Part shown: positions 34,201 through 46,200 of the stretch, one piece after another
Numbering within the stretch: the stretch's first letter is position 1
Layout of the letters: every line of letters begins with the position of its first letter
DNA from: Pyxidicoccus fallax
GTDB taxonomy: Bacteria; Myxococcota; Myxococcia; Myxococcales; Myxococcaceae
Direction of reading: 5' to 3'
Assembly: GCF_012933655.1 (NCBI RefSeq)
Contig: NZ_JABBJJ010000005.1
Location: 1 to 64,000, forward strand
DNA: 64,000 nucleotides
Made by a program: the position numbers and the translations under genes
The notes under the pieces: model-generated
What the model saw: only the letters and a program-made list of their open reading frames with translations
The model's database searches: none
Told to the model about the DNA's origin: nothing

Positions 34201-37200
34201 TCGGTGTCCCCCGTGCGCAGCAGCAGCGTGCGCAGCAGCGGCCCGTTGGCGAGGTCGAACGGACGGTTGGACTCCTCCGTCAGGCGCTTCCTCAGGGCGG
34301 CGTCGCGCGCGGACGCGTCCAGCGTGCGCAGGTCCTCCACGGGCATGGGCCAGTGCGAGGGAGCGACATGGATGCGCTGCTGGGGCTGGTCGTCACGCGT
34401 GACGAAGGTGGTGCGCAGCGCCTCGTGGCGGCGGACGATCTCCGCGAAGGTGCGGCCCAGGACGTCCACGTCCAGGGGGCCCGACAGCTTCAGGGCGATG
34501 GGGACGTTGTAGACGGCCTGTCCCGGCTGGAGCTGCTCCAGGAACCACAGGCGCTGCTGCGCGAAGGACAGCGGCAGCGCCTCCTCACGGGGCACGGGCA
34601 GCAGCGGCGGCATCTCCGCGCGCGACGCGTGGAGCAGGAGCGCCTCGATGCGCTCCGCGAGCCGCGCGACGGTGGGGGCCTCGAACAGCGTCCGGAGCGG
34701 GAGCTCCACGCCGAACTGGGCGCGCACGCGGGTGATGAGCTGCGTGGCCAGCAGTGAGTGGCCACCCAGCTCGAAGAAGTCGTCGTGGGGACCGACGCGC
34801 TCCACTCCGAGCACCTCGCGGAACAGCGCCACGAGCTGCTGCTGGGGCAGCGGCAGCGAGCCGATGTCCATGGCCTCCGGAGACGCGGACGAGAAGTCCG
34901 GCGCCGGCAGGGCCTTGCGGTCCACCTTGCCGTTGGGTGACAGGGGCAGCGACTCCAGCGCCACGAAGGCGGCGGGCACCATGTACTCCGGCAGGTGCCG
35001 GCGCAGGTGCTCGCGCAGCGTGGTGCTGTCCACGTCGGAGGGCGTGACGTAGGCGACGAGCCGCTTGTCGCCGGACGCGTCCTCGCGCACCACGACCACC
35101 GTCTCGCTGACGGACGGCACGGCGCGCAGGGCGGCCTCGATTTCGCCCAGCTCGATGCGGAAGCCACGCACCTTGACCTGGAAGTCCACGCGGCCGAGGA
35201 ACTCCAGCGTGCCGTCCGGCTTCCAGCGTACGCGGTCGCCGGAGCGGTACAGGCGGGCTCCCGGGGTGGAGGCGAACGGATTCGGCACGAAGCGCTCGGC
35301 CGTCAGCTCCGGGCGGCCCAGGTAGCCACGGGCCAGACCGTCGCCGCCGATGAACAGCTCACCGGGCACGCCCACGGGCACCGGACGCAGCGTCTCGTCC
35401 AGCACGTACACCTGGGTGTTGCTGATGGGCCGGCCGATGGAGACCGAGTCCTTCAGCTCGTCACCCGGAGACAGCCGGTGGGTGGCGGTGAAGGTGGTGC
35501 TCTCGGTGGGGCCGTAGCCGTTGATGAGGCTGCGGCCTTGCGCCAGACGCTCGCGCACGCGCGGCACCGGCAGCACGTCGCCGCCGGCCAGCAGCCGAGG
35601 CACGCGTGAGAGCGCCTGGGGCTGCTGCTGCTGCATCTGGTCGAAGAGTGCGGCGGTCAGCCACAGGACGGAGATCTGGTGACGGGTGAGCGCCTGCCCC
35701 AGCTCCTCCAGGTCCGGAGTGGCCTGAGGGAAGAGGACCAGCCGTCCGCCGTGCAGCAGCGCGCCCCAGATTTCGAGCGTGGAGGCGTCGAAGGCGAGGG
35801 GAGCGAGCTGGAGGACGACCTCATCGGGTCCGAGCTGGACGAAGCGCGAGCCGATGAGCAGACGCACCACGCCCCGGTGGGGAATGGCCACGCCCTTCGG
35901 AGTGCCCGTGGAGCCGGACGTGTACGTGACGTACGCGAGGCCCTCCGGGCTCACCGGCACGTTGAGCGCGTGCGTCGGCTGGCGACCAATCTGGTCCCAC
36001 TCGGAGTCGAGGGAGACGATGAGCTGGACGCCACCGGGCAGCTCGTCCTCCAGGGCCTCCTGGGTGAGGACGGCGGCGACGCCGGAGTCCTGCACCATGA
36101 AGGCCAGACGCTGGGCGGGGTAGCTCGGGTCGAGCGGCACGTAGCAGCCGCCGGACTTCAGGATGCCCAGCAGCGCGACGACGAGGTCGAGGTCGCGGCG
36201 CAGGAAGACACCGACGCGGGACTCGGAACCCAGGCCCATGGAGCGCAGGTGGTGCGCGAGCTGGTTCGAGCGCGCCTCCACCTCGGCATAGGTCAGGGTG
36301 CGGCCATCCAGCTCCACCGCCACGGCCTGCGGCGTGCGCCGAGCCTGGGCGGTGAACAGCGAAGGGATGGTGGCGTCGGCGGGGTAGTCGGCGCGGGTGT
36401 CGTTCCAGGTGACGAGGACCTGGTTGCGCTCCGCCTCGCTCATCAGCGGCAGCTCGCTGAGCCGCTGCTCCTGGGCGCCGTGGGCCACGGCCTTCAGCAG
36501 CACGGTCAGGTGCTCCACCATGCGCCGCGCGGTATCGGCGGTGAACAGGTCCAGGCTGTACTCCAGCCGGCCCTCCATCACCCCGTCGCGCTCCATCATT
36601 CCCAGCGTCAGGTCGTACCGGGAGGTCTCCGTCACGAGCGGCAGCACGTCCACGGACACCCCGGGCAGGGTGAGCGCCCGCAGCTCCGTGTTGAGGAGCA
36701 CGAACAGCGTCTGGAACACCGGCGTGCGGGACATGTCCCGCTCACCGCCGAGCGCGTCCACGAGCCGCTCGAACGGCACGTCCTGGTGCGCGAAGGCGCC
36801 CAGGGACTCCTCGCGCACGCGGTCCACCAGCGTGGCGAAGGTCGGGTCGCCGTCCAGCCGCGAGCGCAGGGCCAGCGTGTTGACGAAGAAGCCGATGAGG
36901 CCTTCCAGCTCGGGACGGTCGCGGTGGCCCACGGAGGTGCCCACGCAGAAGTCCTTCTGCCCCGAGTAGCGGGACAGCAGCGCCTGCCACCCGGCCATCA
37001 GCACCATGAACAGCGTCGCGTTCCGCGAGCGGCCGACGTTCTCCAGGCCGGAGACAATCTCGGCCGGGAGGGTGAAGAAGTGCGTGGCGCCGCGCTGGCC
37101 GCGCACGGCCGGACGCGGCGAGTCGGTGGGCAGCTCCAGCACCGGAGCGCCTTCGAGCCGCGAGCGCCACCATTCGACCTGCGCCGCCTGGGACGCGTCC

Positions 37201-40200
37201 TCCTGCACCCGGCGCTGCCACACCGCGTAGTCCGCGTACTGCACCGGCAGGGCGGGCAGCGCGGGCTCACGGCCCTCGGCGAGGGCCGCGTACAGGGCGG
37301 CCACCTCGCGCACCAGCACGCCCATGGACCAGCCGTCCGAGACGATGTGGTGCATGTTCAGCACCAGCACGTGCTCGTCCGCGGCCACGCGCAGCAGCAT
37401 GGTGCGCAGCATCGGTCCATTGGCGAGGTCGAACGGCCGGTGGGCCTCCTCGCTCATGCGCCGCTGGACGGCGGCCTCACGGGCGGACGGGGCCAGCGTG
37501 CTCAGGTCCTCCACCGGCAGCGTCCACTCCGCCGGAGCGGCGTGGATGTGCTGGAGGGGGCGCCCGTCGCGTGAGACGAACGTGGTGCGCAGCGTCTCGT
37601 GCCGGCGGACCACCTCCGCGAAGGTGCGGCCCAGCACGCCCACGTCGAGCGCGCCCCGCAGACGGAGCGCGGCGGGCATGTTGAAGACGGACTGCCCCGG
37701 CTGGAGCTGGTCCATGAACCACAGCCGCTGCTGCGCGGAGGACACCTCCAGCAGCGCGTCCGAGCCCTCCGGACGGGGCAGGGGCTCCAGGGGCAGCGTC
37801 GCGCTCGGGCCGGATGCCGCGTCGATGCGCTCCGCGAGCCGGGCCACGGTGGGGGCCTCGAAGAAGGCGCGCAGGGGCAGTTCCACGCCGAGCTGCGCGC
37901 GCAGCCGCGTCACCACCTGGGTGGCCAGCAGCGAGTGCCCGCCCAGGAGGAAGAAGTCGTCGTGCAGGCCCACGCGCTCCACGTTGAGCACCTCGCGGAA
38001 CACGGCCGCGAGCTGCTGCTGACGAGGCGTCTGGGGCTCCACGAAGCCCGCCTCGGTGGACGCGAAGTCCGGCACGGGCAGGGCCTTGCGGTCCACCTTG
38101 CCGTGGGACGACAGCGGCAGCGCCGCGAGCGCCACGAAGGCCGAGGGCACCATGTGCTCCGGCAGGTTCCGGCGCAGGTGCTCGCGCAGCGCGGCGGTGT
38201 CCACCTCCGCGGGCGTGACGTACGCCACGAGGCGCTTGTCGCCGGGCACGTCCTCGCGCACCACGGCCACCACCTCGCTGATGGAGGGCACGGCGCGCAG
38301 GGCGGCTTCGACTTCACCGAGCTCGATGCGGAAGCCGCGCACCTTGACCTGGAAGTCGATGCGGCCGAGGAAGTCCAGCGTGCCGTCCGCCTTCCAGCGC
38401 ACCCGGTCACCGGAGCGGTACAGCCGGGTGCCCGGGGTGGAGGAGAACGGGTTGGGGACGAAGCGCTCGGCGGTGAGGTCCGGGCGGCCGAGGTAGCCGC
38501 GGGCCAGACCGTCGCCGCCGATGAACAGCTCCCCGGGCACGCCCACCGGCACCGGGCGCAGCGCCGCGTCCAGCACGTACACCTGGGTGTTGCTGATGGG
38601 CCGGCCGATGGAGACGGACTCGCCCACGGTGTCGCCGGGCGACAGCCGGTGCGCCGTGGTGACGGTGGTGACCTCCGTGGGGCCGTAGCCGTTGACCACG
38701 GAGCGGCCCTGCGCCAGACGCTCGCGCGCGCGGGGCGCGGGCATCACGTCGCCGCCGACCACGAGCTCCGCGACCCGGGCCATGGCCTCGGGCTGGTGCT
38801 GCTGCATCAGGTCGAAGACGGCGGTGGCGTTGACCATCGCCGTGACCTGGCGGTCGACGATGAGGCGCGCCAGCACCTCCACGTCCATCGCCTGCGGCGG
38901 GTAGACGACCAGTCGCGCGCCGTTCAGCAGCGCGCTCCAGATTTCGAGCGTGGACGGGTCGAAGGTCAGCGCGGTGAGCTGGAGGACGGTGTCCTCCGGC
39001 CCCACCTTCATGCAGGGCGAGCCGAACAGCAGGCGCAGCACGCCCCGGTGCGGCACGGCCACGCCCTTCGGCGTGCCCGTGGAGCCCGAGGTGTACGTGA
39101 CGTACGCGAGGCTGTCCGTCACGGCGGGCGCCACGACGGGGGCCCCGGACTGACGCGCGACGGGCGCCCAGCCGGAGTCCAGGCTCACCACGGGCCGCGA
39201 GCTCACGGGCAGCACGGGCACCAGGGCCTGCTGCGTGAGCACCGCGGCGAGGCCCGCGTCCTCGAACAGGAACGCGAGGCGCTGCGTCGGGTACGCCGGG
39301 TCGAGCGGCACGTAGCAGCCGCCCGCCTTCAGGATGCCCAGCAGGCCGACGTACATCTCCAGGCCGCGCGTGAGGCACACGCCGACGCGAGGCTCCGCCC
39401 CCAGGTTCAGCGACAGCAGGTGGCGGGCGAGCTGGTTGGAGAGCGTGTCCAGCTCGGCGTAGGTGAGGGTGCGGCCCTCGCACTCCACGGCGATGGCGTC
39501 CGGGCGCATCCGGGCCTGCTCGGTGAAGAGCTGGTGCACGGTGGCGTGGGACGGGTAGTCGGCGCGCGTGTCGTTCCAGGCCACGAGGACCTGGTGACGC
39601 TCGGCCTCGCTCATCAGCGACAGCTCGCTGAGCCGGCGGCCCGCGTCCTGGACGATGTCACCCAGCAGCCGCTGGAAGTGCTCCGCCATGCGGCGCGCGG
39701 TGTCCTCGGTGAACAGGTCCAGGCTGTACTCGAGCCGGCCCTCCAGCCCGCCGTCCGCGTCCATCAGGGACAGCGAGATGTCGAACTTCGAGGTGGCCGT
39801 GGCGCTCGGGAGCAGCTCCGCCTTCATGCCCGCCAGCGACGGCGGCTGCATGGGCGCGTTCTGGAGGACGAAGAGCGACTGGAAGATGGGCGTGCGCGAC
39901 AGGTCGCGCTCGCCGCCGAGCGTCTCCACCAGCCGGTCGAAGGGCACGTCCTGGTGGGCGAAGGCGCCCAGGGACTCGTCGCGCACGCGAGCGAGCAGCT
40001 CGGTGAAGCGCGGGTCTCCCGACAGGTCGCAGCGCAGGGCCAGCGTGTTGACGAAGAAGCCGATGAGGCCTTCCAGCTCCGGACGCGAGCGGTGGGCCAC
40101 GGGCGTGCCCACGCAGAAGTCCGTCTGGCCCGAGTAGCGGGCCATCAGCGCCTGCCACGCGGCCATCAGCACCATGTAGAGCGTGGCGCCCTCGGCCTGG

Positions 40201-43200
40201 GCCAGCTTCTCCAGCTCGCGGACCTGCTCGGCCGGGAGCATGAGGAAGTGCGTGGCCCCGCGCAGGGTGCGCACGGCCGGACGCGGCGAGTCGGTGGGCA
40301 GCTCCAACGCGGAAGCCCCCTGCAGCCGGGAGCGCCACCACTGGACCTGCTCGTTGAGGGACTCGCCCTCCAGCACCTGCCGCTGCCACGCGGCGTAGTC
40401 GGCGTACTGCACCGGCAGCGGGGACAGCGTGGCCTCACGGCCCTCGGACAGGGCCTCGTAGAGGGCGGCCACCTCACGCACCAGCACGCCCATGGACCAG
40501 CCGTCCGAGACGATGTGGTGCATCGTCAAGAGCAGCGCGTGCTCCTCGGCGCCGGTGCGCACGAGCACCGTGCGCAGCAGCGGGCCATTCACGAGGTCGA
40601 ACGCGTGGTGCGCCTCCTCGGACATGCGCTTCTTCAGGGCGGCGTCGCGCGTGGACGCGTCCAGCGTGCTCAGGTCCTCGACGGGCATGGGCCAGTGCGA
40701 GGGCGCGGCGTGGATGTGCTGCGAGGGCTCGCCATCACGGATGACGAACGTGGTGCGCAGCACCTCGTGGCGGCGGACAATCTCCGCGAAGGTGCGGCCC
40801 AGGACGTCCACGTTCATGGGGCCGGTCAGCCGCAGGGCGACCGTCACGTTGTAGACGGCCTGGCCCGGCTGGAGCTGCTCCAGGAACCAGAGGCGCTGCT
40901 GCGAGAAGGACAGCGGCAGCGCGCCCTCGCGGGACACGGGCACCAGCGGCGGCAGGTTCGTGCGCGGCGCGTTCGGGAGGAGTGCCTCCAGGTGCTCCGC
41001 GAGCAGGACGACGGTGGGCGCCTCGAAGACGGCGCGCAGGGACAGCTCCACCTTGAACTGCGCGCGCACGCGGGTGACGAGCTGCGTGGCCAGCAGCGAG
41101 TGGCCGCCCAGCTCGAAGAAGTCGTCGTGGGGACCGACGCGCTCCACGTTGAGCACCTCGCGGAACAGCGCCACGAGCTGCTGCTGGAGCGGGGTCAGCT
41201 CGCCCACCTCCACGGTGCTGGAGGACGAGAAGTCCGGCGCCGGCAGGGCCTTGCGGTCCACCTTGCCGTTGGGCGACAGGGGCAGGGTGTCCAGCGCGAC
41301 GAACGCGGTGGGCACCATGTACTCGGGCAGTCGCTGCTTGAGGAACGTGCGCAGCTCCGTGGAGTCCACGTCCGCGGGCGTCACGTAGGCCACCAGCCGC
41401 TTGTCGCCGGGCACGTCCTCGCGAACCACCGCCACGGCTTCGGCCACGGCGGGGTGCAGGCGCACGGCGGCCTCGACCTCACCGAGTTCGATGCGGAAGC
41501 CACGCACCTTCACCTGGAAGTCCACGCGGCCCAGGAACTGGAGCGTGCCATCCGCCAGCCAGCGCACGCGGTCGCCGGAGCGGTACAGGCGGGCCCCCGG
41601 AGTGGAGGCGAACGGGTTGGGCACGAAGCGCTCGGCCGTCAGCTCCGGGCGGCCGAGGTAGCCACGGGCCAGACCGTCGCCGCCGATGAACAGCTCACCC
41701 GGCACGCCCACCGGCACCGGACGCAGCGTCTCGTCCAGCACGTACACCTGGGTGTTGCTGATGGGCCGACCGATGGAGACCGAGTCCTTCAGCTCGTCAC
41801 CCGGAGACAGCCGGTGGGTGGCGGTGAAGGTGGTGCTCTCGGTGGGGCCGTAGCCGTTGATGAGGCTGCGACCCTGCGTCAGACGCTCGCGCACGCGCGG
41901 CACCGGCAGCACGTCGCCGCCCGCGAGCAGGCGCGGCACCCGGGCCAGGGCCTCGGGCTGATGCTGCTGCATCTGGTCGAAGAGGGCGGCGGTCAGCCAC
42001 AGGACGGAGATCTGGTGGCGGGTGAGCGCCTGACCCAGCTCCGCGAGGTCCGGAGTGGACTGAGGGAAGAGGACCAGCCGTCCGCCGTGCAGCAGTGCGC
42101 CCCAGATTTCGAGCGTGGAGGCGTCGAAGGCGAGGGGAGCGAGCTGGAGGACGACCTCATCGGGTCCGAGCTGGACGAAGCTCGAACCGATGAGCAGACG
42201 CACCACGCCCCGGTGGGGAATGGCGACGCCCTTGGGCGTACCCGTGGAGCCGGAGGTGTACGTGACGTACGCGAGGCTCTCCGGGCTGACGCGCGCCTCC
42301 ACGGCGTGCGTCGGCTGACGAGCAATCTGGTCCCACTCGGAGTCGAGGGAGACGAAGAGCTGGACACCGCCGGGCAGCTCGTCCTCCAGGGCCTCCTGGG
42401 TGAGGACGGCGGCGACGCCAGAGTCCTGCACCATGAAGGCCAGACGCTGGGCGGGGTAGGACGGGTCGAGCGGCACGTAGCAGCCACCCGCCTTCAGGAT
42501 ACCCAGCAGGGCGACGGGCAGATCGAGGCCGCGGTTGAGGAAGACACCGATGCGGGACTCGGCGCCCAGGCCCATCGAGCGCAGGTGGTGCGCGAGCTGG
42601 TTCGAGCGCGACTCCAGCTCCGCATACGTGAGCGTGCGCCCGTCGAACTCCACCGCCACGGACTGAGGCGAACGGCTCGCCTGCGCGGTGAACAGCGAGG
42701 CGATGGTGGCGTCGACGGGGTAGTCGGCGCGAGTGTCGTTCCAGGTGACGAGGACCTGATTGCGCTCGGCCTCGCTCATCAGCGGCAGCTCGCTGAGCCG
42801 GCATGCCGCGTTCTCCGCTGCGCCCTGGAACAGGCGCTGGAGGTGCTCCGCCATGCGGCGGACGGTGTCCTCGGTGAACAGGTCCAGGCTGTATTCGAGC
42901 TGGCCGTCCATCCCCCCGTCGCGCTCCGTGAGCGTCAGGGTGATGTCGAACTTCGCCGTCGCCGTGGCGCTCGGGAGGAGCTCCACGCGCACGCCCGGCA
43001 GCGAGGGCGGCTGCATGGGCGCGTTCTGCAGCGTGAAGGCGGCCTGGAACACCGGCGTGCGGGACAGGTCGCGCTCACCGCCGAGCGCCTCCACCAGCCG
43101 GTCGAAGGGCACGTCCTGGTGCGCGAAGGCGCCGAGCGCCTCCTCACGCACGCGGTCCACCAGCGTGGTGAAGGTCGGGTCCCCGTCCATCCGCGAGCGC

Positions 43201-46200
43201 AGGGCCAGCGTGTTGACGAAGACGCCGATGAGCCCTTCCAGCTCCGGACGCGAGCGGTGGGCCACGGGGGTGCCCACGCAGAAGTCCTTCTGCCCCGAGT
43301 ACCGGGACAGCAGCGCCTGCCACCCGGCCATCAGCACCATGAACAGCGTGGCGCCCTGGGCCTGCGCCACCTTCTCCAGGGACGACCGCAGCGCCGGGGA
43401 CAGGGTGAAGTAGTGCGTGGCGCCGTGCTGGCCGCGCGCCGCCGGGCGCGGCGAGTCCGTGGGCAGCTCCAGCGCGGGAGCCCCCTGGAGCCGCGAGCGC
43501 CACCATTCGACCTGCGCCGTCAGCGCCTCGCTTTCCAGCGCGCGGCGCTGCCACACCGCGTAGTCCGCGTATTGCACCGGCAGGGCGGGCAGGGTGGCCT
43601 CACGGCCCTGGGCCAGGGCCTCGTAGACGGCGGCCACCTCGCGCACCAGCACGCCCATGGACCAGCCGTCCGAGACGATGTGGTGCATGCACAGCACCAG
43701 CACGTACCCGTCCGCGGCCGTGCGCAGCAGCACGGTGCGAAGCAGGGGGCCGTGCTCCAGGTCGAAGACGCGGTGGGCCTCCTCGGTGAAGCGCCGCTGC
43801 ACGGCGGCCTCACGCGCGGACATCTCCAGCGCGCTCAGGTCCTCCACGGGCAGCAGCCACTCCGCCGGAGCCGGCTGGATGCGCTGTACGGGCCGGCCGT
43901 CGCGGGACACGAAGGTGGTGCGCAGCGCCTCGTGGCGGCGGACCACCTCCGCGAAGGTGCGGCTCAGCACGCCCACGTCCAGGGGCCCCGTCAGCCGCAG
44001 GGCCACGGGGATGTTGTACGCGAGCTGTCCCGGCTGGAGCTGCTCCAGGAACCACAGCCGCTGCTGCGCGAAGGACAGCTCCAGCGAGGACTCGTCCCCG
44101 CGAGGCAGCCGCTCCAGCGGCGGGCCCGCGACGGCGGCCGGAGTCGACGCCCCCTGGATGCGCTCGGCGAGGAGCGCCACGGTGGGGGACTCGAAGAGGG
44201 CGCGCAGGGACAGCTCCGCCTTGAACTGCGTGCGAAGCCGCGTCACGACCTGCGTGGCCAGCAGTGAGTGTCCGCCCAGGGCGAAGAAGTCGTCATTCGC
44301 GCCCACGCGGTTCTGGCCGAGCACCTCCGCGAAGATGCGGGCCACCGTCTCCTCGGCGGGCGTGCGCGGCGCGACGTACTCGTCCTCGATGACGATGCGG
44401 TCCGCCTCGGGCGCGGGCAGCGCGCTCCGGGCCACCTTCCCGCTGGGCGTCAGCGGCAGCGAGGGCAGCACCACGAAGGCCGACGGCACCATGTGCGGCG
44501 GCAGCTTCTCCATCAGCGCCTGACGGATGCGCGACACCTCGCGAGCGCTCCGGGCGCCTCGCAGCGGGTCATTCGCCAGCCGATCCAACGGCATCGACTC
44601 GCGGGCCTCCGGCAGCATGTCGATGGCCGCGCCCTCGCCAGGACGCGTGAAGACCACGTCCACCGAGCCATCCGCGTACGCGGACGCCCAGCTCACGCGC
44701 GTCTCGTAGCCCAGGGCTCCACCGAGCGCGTACAGGTCCTCCGGCTCCACGCCGCGGGAACCCGGCCAGTCGCGCAGCACCTCGCGCAGGGCGACCACCG
44801 TGGGCGGCCGGCCCGTGCCGGTGAGCAGCTCGACGAGGCGCGCGTCGTCCAGCACGCGCGCGTTCGGCAGCCGCCGCACGGCCAGCATCTCGGGCTTCGA
44901 CTCCAGCCGTTCGCGCAGCGTCTCCAGGGTGAACGCGCTGCCGTCCACCCACTCGGGCTGGACGGGCTTCGGCGCGCCCTCCGCGTTCCCCACGTGGAGG
45001 ATGACCTCGTAGCGGAAGCGGGTCAGCTCGTTGTCGTAGCGGCCGTGCTTGGGCAGCACCTCCACCCGGGTGATGCCGGGCACGTGCTCCACCAGCGAGG
45101 TGTAGAACGTGGGCGAGACGACCAGCTCTTCCTCGGCCAGCACGTCGCGCTGCACGCGGTACAGCAGCTGCGCGGAGGACAGGTTGCCCGGCGCGCGGTG
45201 CAGGCGGATGGACGCGCGGAAGGCGTTCAGCAGCGCCAGGTTGCGCACGTCGCCCAGGAAGATGCGGCCGCCGGGGCGCACCATCTTCACCGCGCCGCGA
45301 ATCACCTGGAACAGGTAGTCCGCGCTCGGGAAGTACTGGAGCACCGAGTTGCAGATGACGGTGTCGAACGAGCCCGGCTCGATGCCGGACAGGTCGTCCA
45401 CCGGCCGGTGCAGCAGCTTCACGGAGGCGAGCGCGTCACCCATCCGCTCACGCTGGCGCTCGATGCGGTCCAGCGCCGGCTTCGCGAAGTCGAGCGCCCA
45501 GTACGCCTCGCAGCGCGGGGCCAGCCGGTACAGGAGGAGGCCCGTGCCGCACCCCAGCTCCAGGATGCGCCGGGGCTTCAGCGCCAGAATCTGCCGCACG
45601 GTGGTGTCTACCCACTCGCGCATCTGCGCGGTGGGCAGCGCGCCCCCGGTGTAGCTGTCATTCCATCCGGAGATGTCGAACGTCGGGTCCTCGCTGCGCT
45701 CGCCCTCCGTGTAGGTCTCGTCGTAGACGGCCTTCCACTGGGACAGCTGATCCACCGGACCCGAGTCCTTCAGGTCGCCCAGCACGAGGTACGCCGCGAG
45801 CCGCTTGTCGCCGGGCGAGTCCTCGCGCGCCATCACCACCGCCTCGCGCACGGACGGGTGCGTGGTGAGCGTGGATTCAATCTCCCCCAGCTCGATGCGG
45901 AAGCCGCGGATCTTCACCTGGTTGTCGATGCGGCCCAGGTACTCCAAATCTCCATTCGGCAGGCGCCGCGCCAGGTCTCCGGCGCGGTACAGCTTGCGGC
46001 CCGGCACCGGCCCGAAGCGGTCCTCCACGAAGCGGGCGGACGTCAGGTCCGGGCGGCGCAGGTAGCCGCGCGCCACGCCGTAACCACCGACGTGAATCTC
46101 ACCGGGCACGCCCACCGGTACGGGCTGGCCGGCGGAGTCGAGCAGGTAGATCTGCAGGTCCGGGATGGGGCAGCCGATGACGCTGGACCACGGCCGGTCC

